DNA of 64,000 nt, taken from Phycisphaeraceae bacterium. Lineage in GTDB: Bacteria; Planctomycetota; Phycisphaerae; Phycisphaerales; Phycisphaeraceae. The stretch is taken from positions 62,001-126,000 of the forward strand of contig JAJDCX010000035.1 of NCBI GenBank assembly GCA_029260615.1, written 5' to 3'. This document shows, in pieces, positions 21,117 to 29,547 of the stretch. The number at the start of each line of letters is the position of its first letter. Within the stretch, counting starts at the first letter, position 1. A program made the translations under genes and the position numbers. Below the pieces are notes generated by a model, which had not been told where the DNA came from, searched no databases, and was given only the letters and a program-made list of their open reading frames with translations.

Positions 21117-21146
21117 AAGTCGCCGGTTCGAGCCCGGCTGGCTCCA
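21074..21146 (+). tRNA. tRNA-Ala (anticodon TGC)
   Basis: 73 bases that fold as a normal cloverleaf. The acceptor pairs GGGGCCA with TGGCTCC, the D-arm contains AGCTCAGTTGGGAGAGC, the anticodon arm is CCTGC-TTTGCAA-GCAGG, and the T-arm contains GGTTCGAGCC. The discriminator base is A and CCA is not encoded. Its 3' half (from 21102) is the target in which the island has integrated. Its native terminator now lies 18.85 kb away at 40001. Confidence 0.97.
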
Positions 21147-21149
21147 TTA
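21102..21149 (+). other. Left attachment site (attL)
   Basis: 48 bases identical to 39954-40001, running from the anticodon stem of tRNA-Ala to three bases past its end. Integration here keeps the tRNA whole because the element supplies an identical 3' half. Confidence 0.93.
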
Positions 21150-21230
21150 CCTATCTCAAGTCTAGGCCTATTCTTAGGGCCTTCGCAAATGTATCGACGC
21201 GGCCGTGACCTCGCTGAAAAGCGTGTGCTC

Positions 21231-21245
21231 TACACCTTAGGTGTA
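21231..21245. promoter_or_regulatory. Palindrome upstream of the integrase gene
   Basis: TACACCTTAGGTGTA is a perfect 7-bp inverted repeat around one base, ending 35 bases before the integrase ATG. It could be an operator or an accessory site for integrase or its directionality factor. Confidence 0.4.
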
Positions 21246-21280
21246 TATCCAAGGGTAAGAGGACAGCAGGAGGTCAGTCG

Positions 21281-22483
21281 ATGTCTCGCACCCAAGCCCA
21301 ATCTCGAACCCGCCGAAGTCGCGTACCCGCCCTGTGCTATCACAAGGGATCGGACCAGGATTACGTCCGCCTGAACGGCCGGATGCATTATCTAGGCAAA
21401 CACGACGACCCCATGAACCGGCAGCGTTACGGCACCTTGATTGCTGAATGGGAAGCCAATGGAAGACAGTTGCCGGTCCCGCCCGACGAGATCACGATCA
21501 CTGAGTTGGTGGTCCGTTACTTCAAGCACTGCAAGGACTGGTACAGGAAGCCGGATGGATCGGCGACGACGATGCTGGACTGCGTAAGATTAGCCCTTCG
21601 GCCAATCAACCGCCTTTACGGGCCGACGAAGGCTTGCGACTTCGGTCCCACCCAATTACGAGCTCTCCGAGAATCTATGATCCAAGGCAATCTCTGTCGG
21701 GTGGTCATTAACGCACGGATCTGGACCGTCAAGCGGATGTTCAAGTGGGCTTCCAGCCACGAACTTGTCGACCCAGATATCTGGAGTCGTCTCCAAACAG
21801 TCGAGTCTCTTCAACGTGGTAGGTCCAAAGCTCGTGAGACCGACAAAGTTAAGCCTGTAAGTCGGGCTGATATCGACGCCGTACTTCCGCACCTGTCCCC
21901 CACTCTTCAGGCCATGGTTGAGGTCCAGTGGCTCACGGGTATGCGGCCGGGCGAGGTCTGCGCTATGCGCCCCTGCGATATCGACATTAAGGAAGAGATA
22001 TGGACTTATCGTCTTGCAGATCATAAGACGGCTCATCACGGTCATAAGCGTGAAATACTTCTCGGACCAAAGGCTTGGGACATACTCAGCGACTTCATGG
22101 ACAGGGCCGCAGATAGGTACTTGTTTTCGCCAGCCGAGAGCGAAGCGTGGTGCCGTTGGAAGCGGACTCAGCGACGCGAGACACCCATCGGGGCAGGTAA
22201 TCGTGTGGGGACCAATCGTAAAGCTGATCCCAAACGTCGACCTAAGACTCGATGGCAGACTTCCGCCTACTCGAAGGCCATCAAAGACGGGTGCAAGAAA
22301 GCGGGCATAGAGATTTGGACCGCCAACCGTTTACGTCACTCAGCGGCGACGTGGATGGCTGAGAAGTATGGCCTTGAAGCGGCTTCGTTGGCTCTCGGCC
22401 ATGGTAGTGCCGCTCTAACCGATGCCGTATATGCGGAACGCAATCTAAGCCGACTGATGAAGATGGTTGCGGACGTCGGTTGA
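21281..22483 (+). CDS. int: Tyrosine-type site-specific integrase
   Basis: 400 residues. The catalytic half shows Arg222 in TGMRPGE, a Lys in the beta-hairpin HKTAHHGHKREIL, the box NRLRH (Arg352, with Asn349 where many relatives have His), His374 in LGHG and nucleophile Tyr384 in DAVYAE. The N-terminal half has a core-binding helical domain (about residues 70-190) and a short basic leader. It recombines the island with the tRNA-Ala 3' half. A strong ribosome site (AGGAGG at 21268-21273) fixes the start. The position just inside attL is typical of tRNA-integrated elements. Confidence 0.94.
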   Translation: MSRTQAQSRTRRSRVPALCYHKGSDQDYVRLNGRMHYLGKHDDPMNRQRYGTLIAEWEANGRQLPVPPDEITITELVVRYFKHCKDWYRKPDGSATTMLDCVRLALRPINRLYGPTKACDFGPTQLRALRESMIQGNLCRVVINARIWTVKRMFKWASSHELVDPDIWSRLQTVESLQRGRSKARETDKVKPVSRADIDAVLPHLSPTLQAMVEVQWLTGMRPGEVCAMRPCDIDIKEEIWTYRLADHKTAHHGHKREILLGPKAWDILSDFMDRAADRYLFSPAESEAWCRWKRTQRRETPIGAGNRVGTNRKADPKRRPKTRWQTSAYSKAIKDGCKKAGIEIWTANRLRHSAATWMAEKYGLEAASLALGHGSAALTDAVYAERNLSRLMKMVADVG

Positions 22484-22819
22484 GTCGTTAGCACTACTTG
22501 GACGTTTGTATCCTGATCTTAAGCTTTCTACTTCATGGCTCGGTTGTCGATAGACACCCGGGCCAGTTCACTTCCTGCGCATTGTATTTAGGACCAGTAA
22601 TAACGTAAGCAAACGAACTCCCTATTTCTACTCGTCCATTTTGCAAGTCGAAGGAGTATATAAAACGCTAATCGCTGACTAAGTGAAATTATTTTTAATC
22701 TAGCCCCTTTCAATACTTGCAGCTCCAAGTACTCGAAGAATCGAGGTTTCGAGGTCTTTTTGGCGCTAGCCGTGTGTATATGCCAATGGATGCATTGATT
22801 CTTTCGTTGGAGCCTACGC
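22484..22819. other. AT-rich intergenic stretch inside the island
   Basis: 336 bases without a supported gene. The composition is clearly more AT-rich than the core. No strong inverted repeat or good promoter pair was found, although the promoter of the next gene should be here. Confidence 0.4.
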
Positions 22820-23185
22820 ATGAACGAGTTCGTATTGGATGGTGACCAGATGGTTCAACTGAGTGAGCTTGATGAACGAAGTCTTCAAGCAGTGGGATTG
22901 CCACCGATTAGCTACCACCGACTTTGGCGAGCCGGTCGATACGGCACGGTTGCTCGCGATGGTCGGCGTATACGCCTGAAGCTAGATCGACTAGGTGGAA
23001 AGCTATATACGACCTTGAATCAGATTAGAAGCTACATCAAATGCCTGAATGAGGCAGACGCTCAATACTTCCTGATATCTGAACGGCCCAAAGGCCCTTC
23101 GTCTAAGCGGGTACGGCCTCGACCAAGTAGTCCTTCTACACGCTTAGAGAAGGCTTTGCGTACTGCTGCTGAGGAAGGTCTCTAA
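22820..23185 (+). CDS. DUF1580-like small DNA-binding protein
   Basis: 121 residues. The centre reads as a helix-turn-helix/excisionase-type fold, SYHRLWRAGRYGTVARDGRRIRLKL followed by GGKLYTTLNQIRSYIKCLN, which resembles the planctomycete DUF1580 family (a recognition helix, then a basic hairpin and a Y/W-T-S/T helix). The tail is basic and Pro/Ser-rich. Given its place after the integrase it may be the directionality factor or a regulator of the element; this is inference. Confidence 0.55.
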   Translation: MNEFVLDGDQMVQLSELDERSLQAVGLPPISYHRLWRAGRYGTVARDGRRIRLKLDRLGGKLYTTLNQIRSYIKCLNEADAQYFLISERPKGPSSKRVRPRPSSPSTRLEKALRTAAEEGL

Positions 23186-23222
23186 CGGTCCACCGATCGC
23201 TCATATTAAAGGATAATTATCG

Positions 23223-24089
23223 ATGTTCATTCAGAATAAAAGACCGGATATAGTCGCAGACCCAAGATCATTTATTGATACTTTGGCCTTACTGTCTGAT
23301 ATCAAGCCTTCGAACCAGTTCTTTCTTGATATGAGATCTCTAAGCCATAGTTGTGTAGCATTCAGGAGTTTAGACTGTCGGCTAAAGTACAAGATTTGTA
23401 TTCATCGACCTCGCCCCAAAGCTTTTGATGTCTTGAATGACCTCGCATCCAAGCGTAACGTTATGATCAATGAAGTGCATGTCGCTTTAGACTTACCGGT
23501 CGAATCATTTGAGGAAGCTACTAATCTAGTCGAATGGCTTGGTTCCAGAATCGTTAAAAGGTGGCCTGGCAAGCACCGCTTCCGTACTCACCGGTCGACT
23601 TTGTATAGTGCTGCGAGGTCTTGGCCTAGTAATCAGATTACTATCTATCCAAATGTACGATCGAAGGTTTATTGCGGATCGGCTGCCCATATCGAGTGGC
23701 GTATTAAGGGTGCCCAGCTTGTGCGTAGGATGGGTATTAATAATTTTGATGACATCAGAAACATAGATTATGTGGCATTTTGGACCAAGCGACTATTGCT
23801 AGAAGAAGCCCAGCCCGAGAAGTTGGGCCAGGAGCTACGGACTAAGAATATTGTAAAAAGCACTGGCAGGGCCGATCTGCATCTTGGGTCGGCATACCTT
23901 CGGGCGTATATGTATCAAAGCAACTGCGACATTCCCGTGCCAGCCATGGCTATGCGAGCGATGTCCCGAAAGTGGCCGCGTATTAACAAAAAGAAAGTGC
24001 TTCGGCCCATTGATATGACTCCTTTCTTGCCACGCCCCAACGACTCAGCCCAATCAATCATTTCACTTGATAAATTGAAAGTATTCTGA
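23223..24089 (+). CDS. Possible replication initiator-like protein
   Basis: 288 residues with no membrane segment and a basic C-terminus. The order of a strand INEVHVALDL, a middle ITIYPNVRSKVYCG and then AHIEWRIKGAQLVRRMGI resembles the layout of rolling-circle initiators and related proteins (acidic strand, Y-x-K-like strand, R-x-E-x-R-x-KG). I cannot place catalytic residues with certainty. It lies 37 bases after the DUF1580-like gene and before the restriction operon, where integrative elements often keep a replication gene. The alternative is an unrelated element-specific protein. Confidence 0.35.
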   Translation: MFIQNKRPDIVADPRSFIDTLALLSDIKPSNQFFLDMRSLSHSCVAFRSLDCRLKYKICIHRPRPKAFDVLNDLASKRNVMINEVHVALDLPVESFEEATNLVEWLGSRIVKRWPGKHRFRTHRSTLYSAARSWPSNQITIYPNVRSKVYCGSAAHIEWRIKGAQLVRRMGINNFDDIRNIDYVAFWTKRLLLEEAQPEKLGQELRTKNIVKSTGRADLHLGSAYLRAYMYQSNCDIPVPAMAMRAMSRKWPRINKKKVLRPIDMTPFLPRPNDSAQSIISLDKLKVF

Positions 24090-24485
24090 AGTAGGTTATG
24101 TCAAGGTGCATCTGTAAGATTGCAGCCCCGAGAAGGCAGCAGGATCGCGTCTGAGAGGTTAATACTTAATTGGTGCTGAAGGGTGGGGTGTATTGTCGTG
24201 GGCAAGAGGGCTGATTATGCTTCCTGCGTGACGTATGCCCAACGAGGCGCGGTGATCCGTCGAATTCTTCCAGCTTGCCGGGGCTTGCTGTATCAGTACA
24301 AGTCAGCGATCGGATTGGATGGTACGCGGGCAAATTGATGCCCGTTTAAGCTTATACATTCCGCCAGCAGCCTTGGCCCCTACCTCACTCGAATGAACGG
24401 CTTAAACGGGCGTCAACGGCCTTTAGAAACGAAGCGTACCCGGCGGACTAGATCGTGCCGGTATCCTCTGCTAGAATCGCGACTT
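24090..24485. other. Intergenic region upstream of hsdR with a long inverted repeat
   Basis: About 400 non-coding bases. The main structure is an inverted repeat with 17-base arms (24336-24352 and 24400-24416, one mismatch) and a 47-base loop, listed separately. The hsdR promoter should lie downstream of it or inside the loop. Confidence 0.45.
24336..24416. repeat. Inverted repeat, 17-base arms, upstream of hsdR
   Basis: Left arm TTGATGCCCGTTTAAGC (24336-24352) and right arm GCTTAAACGGGCGTCAA (24400-24416) are reverse complements except for one base. There is no T-tract after the right arm, so a simple terminator is less likely than a regulator site pair or an RNA hairpin in the leader. Confidence 0.7.
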
Positions 24486-26858
24486 GTGAATGAAGCTGAT
24501 ACATGTCGTCAGTATGTCGTTCCCAATCTGCAATCCGCCGGGTGGGAGGATGAACCTCGTCGTATTAACGAACAGGTAACCTTCACCGACGGTCGGATCC
24601 GGGTCGTGGGTGATCATGTCAGAAGAAGTAAGCGTAAGCGTGCCGATTACCTACTGCGATATACCCGTGACTTCCCGATAGCCGTCGTTGAAGCGAAGGC
24701 GGCTTACAAAACGCCGGGTGCGGGTCTAGGTCAAGCGAAGGAATATGCGGAAATCCTCGACCTAAAGTTTGCCTATGCCACGAACGGCCATGGTATCGTT
24801 GAGTTTGATTTCATTACAGGTTTAGAGCGGAAGATCGAAGCCTTCCCCACTGCAGATGAGTTATGGCTGCGTCTTCATGGGGGCGAGGTTCCTGCGGAAG
24901 TGGAATCCGGCCACCGACTACAGCCCTACTACCTCCAGCCGGACAAGCGACCCCGATACTACCAAGAGATCGCGATTAATCGCGTGGTGAAGGCGATCGT
25001 CGAACGTAAGAAGCCCCGCATTCTGGTCACCATGGCAACCGGGACTGGCAAAACAGTCGTCGCGTTTCAGATTTGCTGGAAACTCTGGTCAAGCCGATGG
25101 AATCTCGATAACGCGTATCGGCGGCCAAAGATCCTCTACCTGGCAGACCGCAACTTACTGGTCGATGACCCCAAGGACAAAGACTTCGTACCCTTTGGTG
25201 AAGCCCGCCATAAGATCGCCGGTGGTGAGATCGTCAAGAGCCGGGAGATGTATTTTGCGATCTACCAAGCCATTGCCCACGACGAGAATCGGCCGGGGTT
25301 ATACCGCGAGTATGCCCCTGACTTCTTCGACCTGATCATCGTCGACGAATGCCATCGAGGATCGGCCCGGGCCGATAGTTCCTGGCGGGAGATCCTTGAG
25401 TACTTCGAGCCAGCGGTGCAATTCGGGATGACAGCCACGCCTTTGAGGGATGACAACCGCGACTCCTACAAATACTTCGGGAACCCTCTCTACACCTACT
25501 CCCTACGGCAGGGGATCGATGACGGATTCTTAGCCCCCTACCGCGTCCACCGCGTGATCACCTCCGTGGATGCCGCCGGATATCGCCCCACCAAAGGCGA
25601 ACTAGACCGGTACGGCCGGGAAGTCCCCGACGATGAGTACCAAACCAAGGACTTCGAGCGGGTGATAGCCCTACGGAAACGAACTGAGGTAATTGCCCGC
25701 CATATCACGGACTTCCTGAAACAGACCGACCGCTTCGGCAAGACCATCGTCTTCTGCGTAGATCAGGAGCACGCGGAGGAGATGCGGACGGCCCTGAACA
25801 ATCTGAATGCCGACTTAGTGAGCAAGTACCCCAATTATGTCTGCCGGGTGACTTCGGACGAAGGCAACGTCGGCAAGAACCATCTGAGCAACTTCCAAGA
25901 GCTTGAAACCGATACCCCGGTCATCCTGACTACCTCCCAGCTACTAACGACTGGCGTTGACGCCCCGATGGTGAAGAACATAGCCATGGCCCGGGTTGTC
26001 GGGTCGATTAGCGAGTTCAAGCAAATAATCGGGCGTGGTACCCGCGTCCGTGAAGACTACGGCAAGCTTTACTTCAGTATCCTCGACTATACCGGAACGG
26101 CATCTAAGCATTTCGCCGATCCCGACTTCGATGGTGACCCCGAAATTATCACTGAGATTGAGCTGGACGAAGAGGGTGCCGTCATCGAGGAAGAGATTAT
26201 TGAAGAAAGTCCGGCTGATCCGGGCGAGGAGGATATCGAATCAGGACCGATTGAATCCGAGATAATTGACTCCCCGGAGGCAGAGAGACGGAAGTTCTAT
26301 GTAGATGGCGGACAAGTGCAGATAGCTCACCAGGTCGTTTACGAGTTGGATGCAGAGGGCAATCAGCTTCGGGTCATCGAATACACCGACTACACCGCCG
26401 AGGCAGTACGGACGTTATTTCGGACACCCGAGGAGCTACGGGCCCACTGGGCGCACCCAGACGAGCGGTTGCAAGCGATAGAGCACCTAGCCGAGCGGGG
26501 TATCGACTACCGCCATCTTGCTGAGCTAATGGACAAGCCCGACGCGGACCCCTTCGACCTGCTATGCCATGTCGCCTTCGACGCCCCGCTTCTGACCCGG
26601 CGACAACGGGCCGAGCGTTTCCAGCGTAAGCATGAAGACCTTTTCGAACGGTACGGCCCCGAAGCCCGCGACGTGCTGAGCGAGCTTCTTGAGAAGTACG
26701 CGGAGTACGGGCTGGATGAATTCAAGCTCCCTGATATCCTGAAGATCCCCCCAATTAGTGAACGTGGTAACACCGCAGAGATCATTAGCTTGTTCGGTGG
26801 AGCCGATCAGCTGCGGGAAGCAGTAACCGAACTTCAAGAACACCTCTATCTGGCATAG
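24486..26858 (+). CDS. hsdR: Type I restriction enzyme, R subunit
   Basis: 790 residues. It is the motor and nuclease subunit that translocates and cuts unmethylated DNA together with HsdM and HsdS. The N-terminal PD-(D/E)XK nuclease shows Asp54 (RADYLL) and Glu69-x-Lys71 (VVEAK). The SF2 helicase core follows, with Walker A MATGTGKT (about 182-189), DECHRG (about 286), MTATPLR and QIIGRGTRVRED (about 513). An acidic linker leads to a C-terminal helical domain of the EcoEI type. GTG at 24486 gives the typical family start VNEADTCRQYVVP; a reading from ATG 24393 adds 31 basic residues not expected in HsdR. First gene of the restriction operon. Confidence 0.95.
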   Translation: MNEADTCRQYVVPNLQSAGWEDEPRRINEQVTFTDGRIRVVGDHVRRSKRKRADYLLRYTRDFPIAVVEAKAAYKTPGAGLGQAKEYAEILDLKFAYATNGHGIVEFDFITGLERKIEAFPTADELWLRLHGGEVPAEVESGHRLQPYYLQPDKRPRYYQEIAINRVVKAIVERKKPRILVTMATGTGKTVVAFQICWKLWSSRWNLDNAYRRPKILYLADRNLLVDDPKDKDFVPFGEARHKIAGGEIVKSREMYFAIYQAIAHDENRPGLYREYAPDFFDLIIVDECHRGSARADSSWREILEYFEPAVQFGMTATPLRDDNRDSYKYFGNPLYTYSLRQGIDDGFLAPYRVHRVITSVDAAGYRPTKGELDRYGREVPDDEYQTKDFERVIALRKRTEVIARHITDFLKQTDRFGKTIVFCVDQEHAEEMRTALNNLNADLVSKYPNYVCRVTSDEGNVGKNHLSNFQELETDTPVILTTSQLLTTGVDAPMVKNIAMARVVGSISEFKQIIGRGTRVREDYGKLYFSILDYTGTASKHFADPDFDGDPEIITEIELDEEGAVIEEEIIEESPADPGEEDIESGPIESEIIDSPEAERRKFYVDGGQVQIAHQVVYELDAEGNQLRVIEYTDYTAEAVRTLFRTPEELRAHWAHPDERLQAIEHLAERGIDYRHLAELMDKPDADPFDLLCHVAFDAPLLTRRQRAERFQRKHEDLFERYGPEARDVLSELLEKYAEYGLDEFKLPDILKIPPISERGNTAEIISLFGGADQLREAVTELQEHLYLA

Positions 26859-26867
26859 GATGCGAAC

Positions 26868-27923
26868 ATGTCTAGTACAATTCCCGGGCCGGCGGTATCT
26901 GACAAGGCTTTGACCGGAGAAGAAACCATCTGGGGCATCCATGGCGGCAAGACAGGCGATGCGGACACGCTGTTTCTTAAGAAGAAGTACGTCGCGGTCG
27001 GTTGGCACCAGATGGGTAGCCTCTCCAAGCTGCCAGACAACCGTGACGCCTTCAAACTGAAGGTGCAGGAGGTCTACCCGAACGCCAAACCCGGGGCGAT
27101 CCCCAATTTTGCGGGTCAGCTCTTCCGGTTCACCCATCACGTTCAAGTAGGCGATCTAATCGTCTATCCGTCCAAGCAGGATCGGCACGTTCATATTGGT
27201 CGTATAACTGGCCCATACACCTATGATCCTTCAAAGAATGAGAAATATCCTCATCTAAGATCGGTTGATTGGCTCAAATCCGTCCCTCGCACCGCCTTAT
27301 CTCAGGGCGCCTTGTACGAGATCGGCTCAGCGATGAGCTTTTTCGGCGTTAAGAATTACGCTGACGAATACTTCACTATTCTGGAAGGCAAAACACCAAG
27401 TAAGAATGACGAAGAAGACGACACTGTCGCTGTGGTTGCTGAGGAGATCGAAGAGAACACCCGCGTCTTCATACTCAAACGCCTAGCCAAGGAACTAAAG
27501 GGTACGAGCATGGAGTTCTTCGTCGCCCATCTACTCAATCTCATGGGTTACAAGACCCGTATGACCAGTGCGGGCGCTGACGGAGGAGTCGATGTAATCG
27601 CTCATAAAGACGAACTCGGCTTTGAGCCACCGATTATCAAGGTGCAAGTCAAGGCCACGGAGAACAACGTGGGCGACCCTGTAGTCTCGGCTCTTTATGG
27701 AAAAGTAGGAAATGACGAGTACGGCCTACTTATAACACTCGGGAGCTACACGAAACAGGCCCAAGACTTCGCCGCGAGCAAGACCAATCTTCGGCTGATA
27801 GACGGTGATGAACTGGTTAGACTGGTGCTGGAACACTACGACGACTTCGACTCTAAGTACAAAGGTATCCTCCCGTTGAAGATGGTCTATGTACCTCAAG
27901 TTGTATCTGACTCCGACAATTGA
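26868..27923 (+). CDS. Mrr-like restriction endonuclease with N-terminal EVE/PUA-like domain
   Basis: 351 residues. The N-terminal domain (about 18-125) has the order IWGIHGG, KKYVAVGWHQMG, GDLIVYPSK, HIGRITGPY, which resembles EVE/PUA-like readers of modified bases. The C-terminal domain (about 195-320) is an Mrr-type PD-(D/E)XK nuclease: MEFFVAHLLNLMGYKTRMT, then GADGGVDVIA (Asp242) and KVQVKA (Gln260, Lys262). It starts 9 bases after hsdR. A plausible role is cutting DNA with foreign modifications, complementing the type I enzyme, which spares DNA with the cell's own methylation. That activity is inferred from domains. Confidence 0.75.
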   Translation: MSSTIPGPAVSDKALTGEETIWGIHGGKTGDADTLFLKKKYVAVGWHQMGSLSKLPDNRDAFKLKVQEVYPNAKPGAIPNFAGQLFRFTHHVQVGDLIVYPSKQDRHVHIGRITGPYTYDPSKNEKYPHLRSVDWLKSVPRTALSQGALYEIGSAMSFFGVKNYADEYFTILEGKTPSKNDEEDDTVAVVAEEIEENTRVFILKRLAKELKGTSMEFFVAHLLNLMGYKTRMTSAGADGGVDVIAHKDELGFEPPIIKVQVKATENNVGDPVVSALYGKVGNDEYGLLITLGSYTKQAQDFAASKTNLRLIDGDELVRLVLEHYDDFDSKYKGILPLKMVYVPQVVSDSDN

Positions 27924-27966
27924 CAAACCTGCATGGTCAACGGCGACGCGCCCCAGATAGAAAACA

Positions 27967-29547
27967 ATGGCAGTTAAACGTAAAAAGAAGCCCCTTCAAC
28001 CCCTCACGACAGCCCAACAACTGGGCTCCCTCGTCAAGTCCGCCCGCGACATTATGCGGAAGGACAAGGGCCTGAATGGCGACCTTGACCGCCTGCCCAT
28101 GCTCACCTGGGTTATGTTCCTAAAGTTCCTCGATGATATGGAAAAGCTGGGTGAGGAATCTGCCAAGCTAGAAGGCAAGAAATACAAGGCTGTCATCGAA
28201 GCTCCCTACCGCTGGCGGGATTGGGCCGAGCAGGATGAGGGGATCACCGGCGACGAATTGATCGCCTTCGTGAATCAGGAAGAAGCTGTCCGCCCGAATG
28301 GGTCCAAGGGGCCGGGGCTACTCGCTCACCTGAGATCGCTTGAATCAGCCAACGGTAAAGATCGCCGTGACGTAGTCGCCCGGGTCTTCAGCGGTGTGAT
28401 CAACCGCATGAACAACGGCTACCTGCTGCGTGACGTGATCAATAAGATAGATGGCATCCATTTCACGTCTTCCGAGGAGCTTCATACCCTTAGCCGACTA
28501 TATGAATCGATGCTCAAGGAGATGCGGGACGCCGCCGGCGACTCGGGCGAGTTCTACACGCCCCGGCCGGTCGTCCAGTTCATGGTCGCCGTGACCAACC
28601 CGAAATTAGGCGAGACTGTGCTGGACCCCGCCTGCGGCACTGGCGGCTTCCTGAACGAAACCTATGAGCATCTCTCTAAGCTGGTCAAGACCACCGGCGA
28701 TCGAAAGACCCTGCAACGCTCCTCTATCCATGGCCAGGAAGCCAAGTCGCTGCCCTACATGCTCTGCCAGATGAATCTGCTCCTGCATGGCATGGAATAC
28801 CCGGACATCGTCTACGATAACTCGCTTGCCCGGAAAGTGACCCAGATCGGCGACCGTGACCGCTTCGATATCATCCTGACCAATCCACCCTTCGGCGGCG
28901 AAGAAGAAACCGGGATCAAGAACAACTTCCCCGCCGACAAGCAGACCTCCGAAACCTCTCTGCTCTTCCTTCAATTGATCATGCGGCTACTCAAGCGGCC
29001 TGAGAAGAACAACGGCAAGCCCGGCCGAGCAGCGGTGATCGTCCCCAATGGCATGCTGTTCGGCGATGGGGTGTGCGGCCGAATCAAGGAAGAACTGCTC
29101 AAGAACTTCAACTTGCATACCATCGTCCGTCTGCCCAACGGCGTCTTCGCCCCCTACACCGGGATACCCACCAACCTCCTATTCTTCGACCGGTCAGGCC
29201 CCACCAAGCAAATCTGGTACTACGAGCAACCATTGCCTGAGGGCCGTAAGAACTACACCAAGACCAAGCCCTTGCAATTCAAGGAGTTCGCCGACTGTAT
29301 CAAGTGGTTCGATAAGAAGAGGCGAGACGCGGACGACTATGCTTGGAAAGTACCCGTCAAGGACGTACTAAAATATGACGACCAAGGCGACCTCCTGTCA
29401 GTGAATCTGGATATCAAGAACCCTAATAGTCAGGAAGCCCTTGAGCATCTGCCACCAGAACAACTAGCCGCCGACATCCTCGAAAAAGAAAAGCGGATCA
29501 TTGAGATCATGGAGGAAGTGAAGGCTGAATTAGAGGGGGTAGGCTAG
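27967..29547 (+). CDS. hsdM: Type I DNA methyltransferase, M subunit
   Basis: 526 residues. It methylates adenine in the target chosen by HsdS. The N-terminal helical domain contains LPMLTWVMFLKFLDDMEK. The Rossmann methylase has motif I DPACGTGGFL (from Asp220) and catalytic NPPF (from Asn306, TNPPFGG), the order of gamma-type N6-adenine methylases. The C-terminus (EKEKRIIEIMEEVKAELEG) is the usual helix that contacts HsdS. The stop overlaps the next start by one base. It is full length. Confidence 0.96.
   Translation: MAVKRKKKPLQPLTTAQQLGSLVKSARDIMRKDKGLNGDLDRLPMLTWVMFLKFLDDMEKLGEESAKLEGKKYKAVIEAPYRWRDWAEQDEGITGDELIAFVNQEEAVRPNGSKGPGLLAHLRSLESANGKDRRDVVARVFSGVINRMNNGYLLRDVINKIDGIHFTSSEELHTLSRLYESMLKEMRDAAGDSGEFYTPRPVVQFMVAVTNPKLGETVLDPACGTGGFLNETYEHLSKLVKTTGDRKTLQRSSIHGQEAKSLPYMLCQMNLLLHGMEYPDIVYDNSLARKVTQIGDRDRFDIILTNPPFGGEEETGIKNNFPADKQTSETSLLFLQLIMRLLKRPEKNNGKPGRAAVIVPNGMLFGDGVCGRIKEELLKNFNLHTIVRLPNGVFAPYTGIPTNLLFFDRSGPTKQIWYYEQPLPEGRKNYTKTKPLQFKEFADCIKWFDKKRRDADDYAWKVPVKDVLKYDDQGDLLSVNLDIKNPNSQEALEHLPPEQLAADILEKEKRIIEIMEEVKAELEGVG

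Noticed and set aside
6803..21146. The cytochrome cassette as a simple integrase-mediated tRNA insertion
   Set aside because: Integration into a tRNA 3' half leaves a whole tRNA at the integrase end and a 3' fragment at the other. Here the left end has a 5' fragment and the duplication includes the promoter and an upstream gene tail, and no integrase lies inside the interval.
20818..21165. 115-codon frame across the tRNA-Ala
   Set aside because: It reads through the tRNA promoter and tRNA gene. The only meaningful coding remnant here is in another frame, at 20972-21028.
24393..24485. N-terminal extension of HsdR from ATG 24393
   Set aside because: The 31 added residues are Arg-rich and unlike HsdR, the start lies inside the loop of the inverted repeat, and VNEADTC at 24486 matches the family start.
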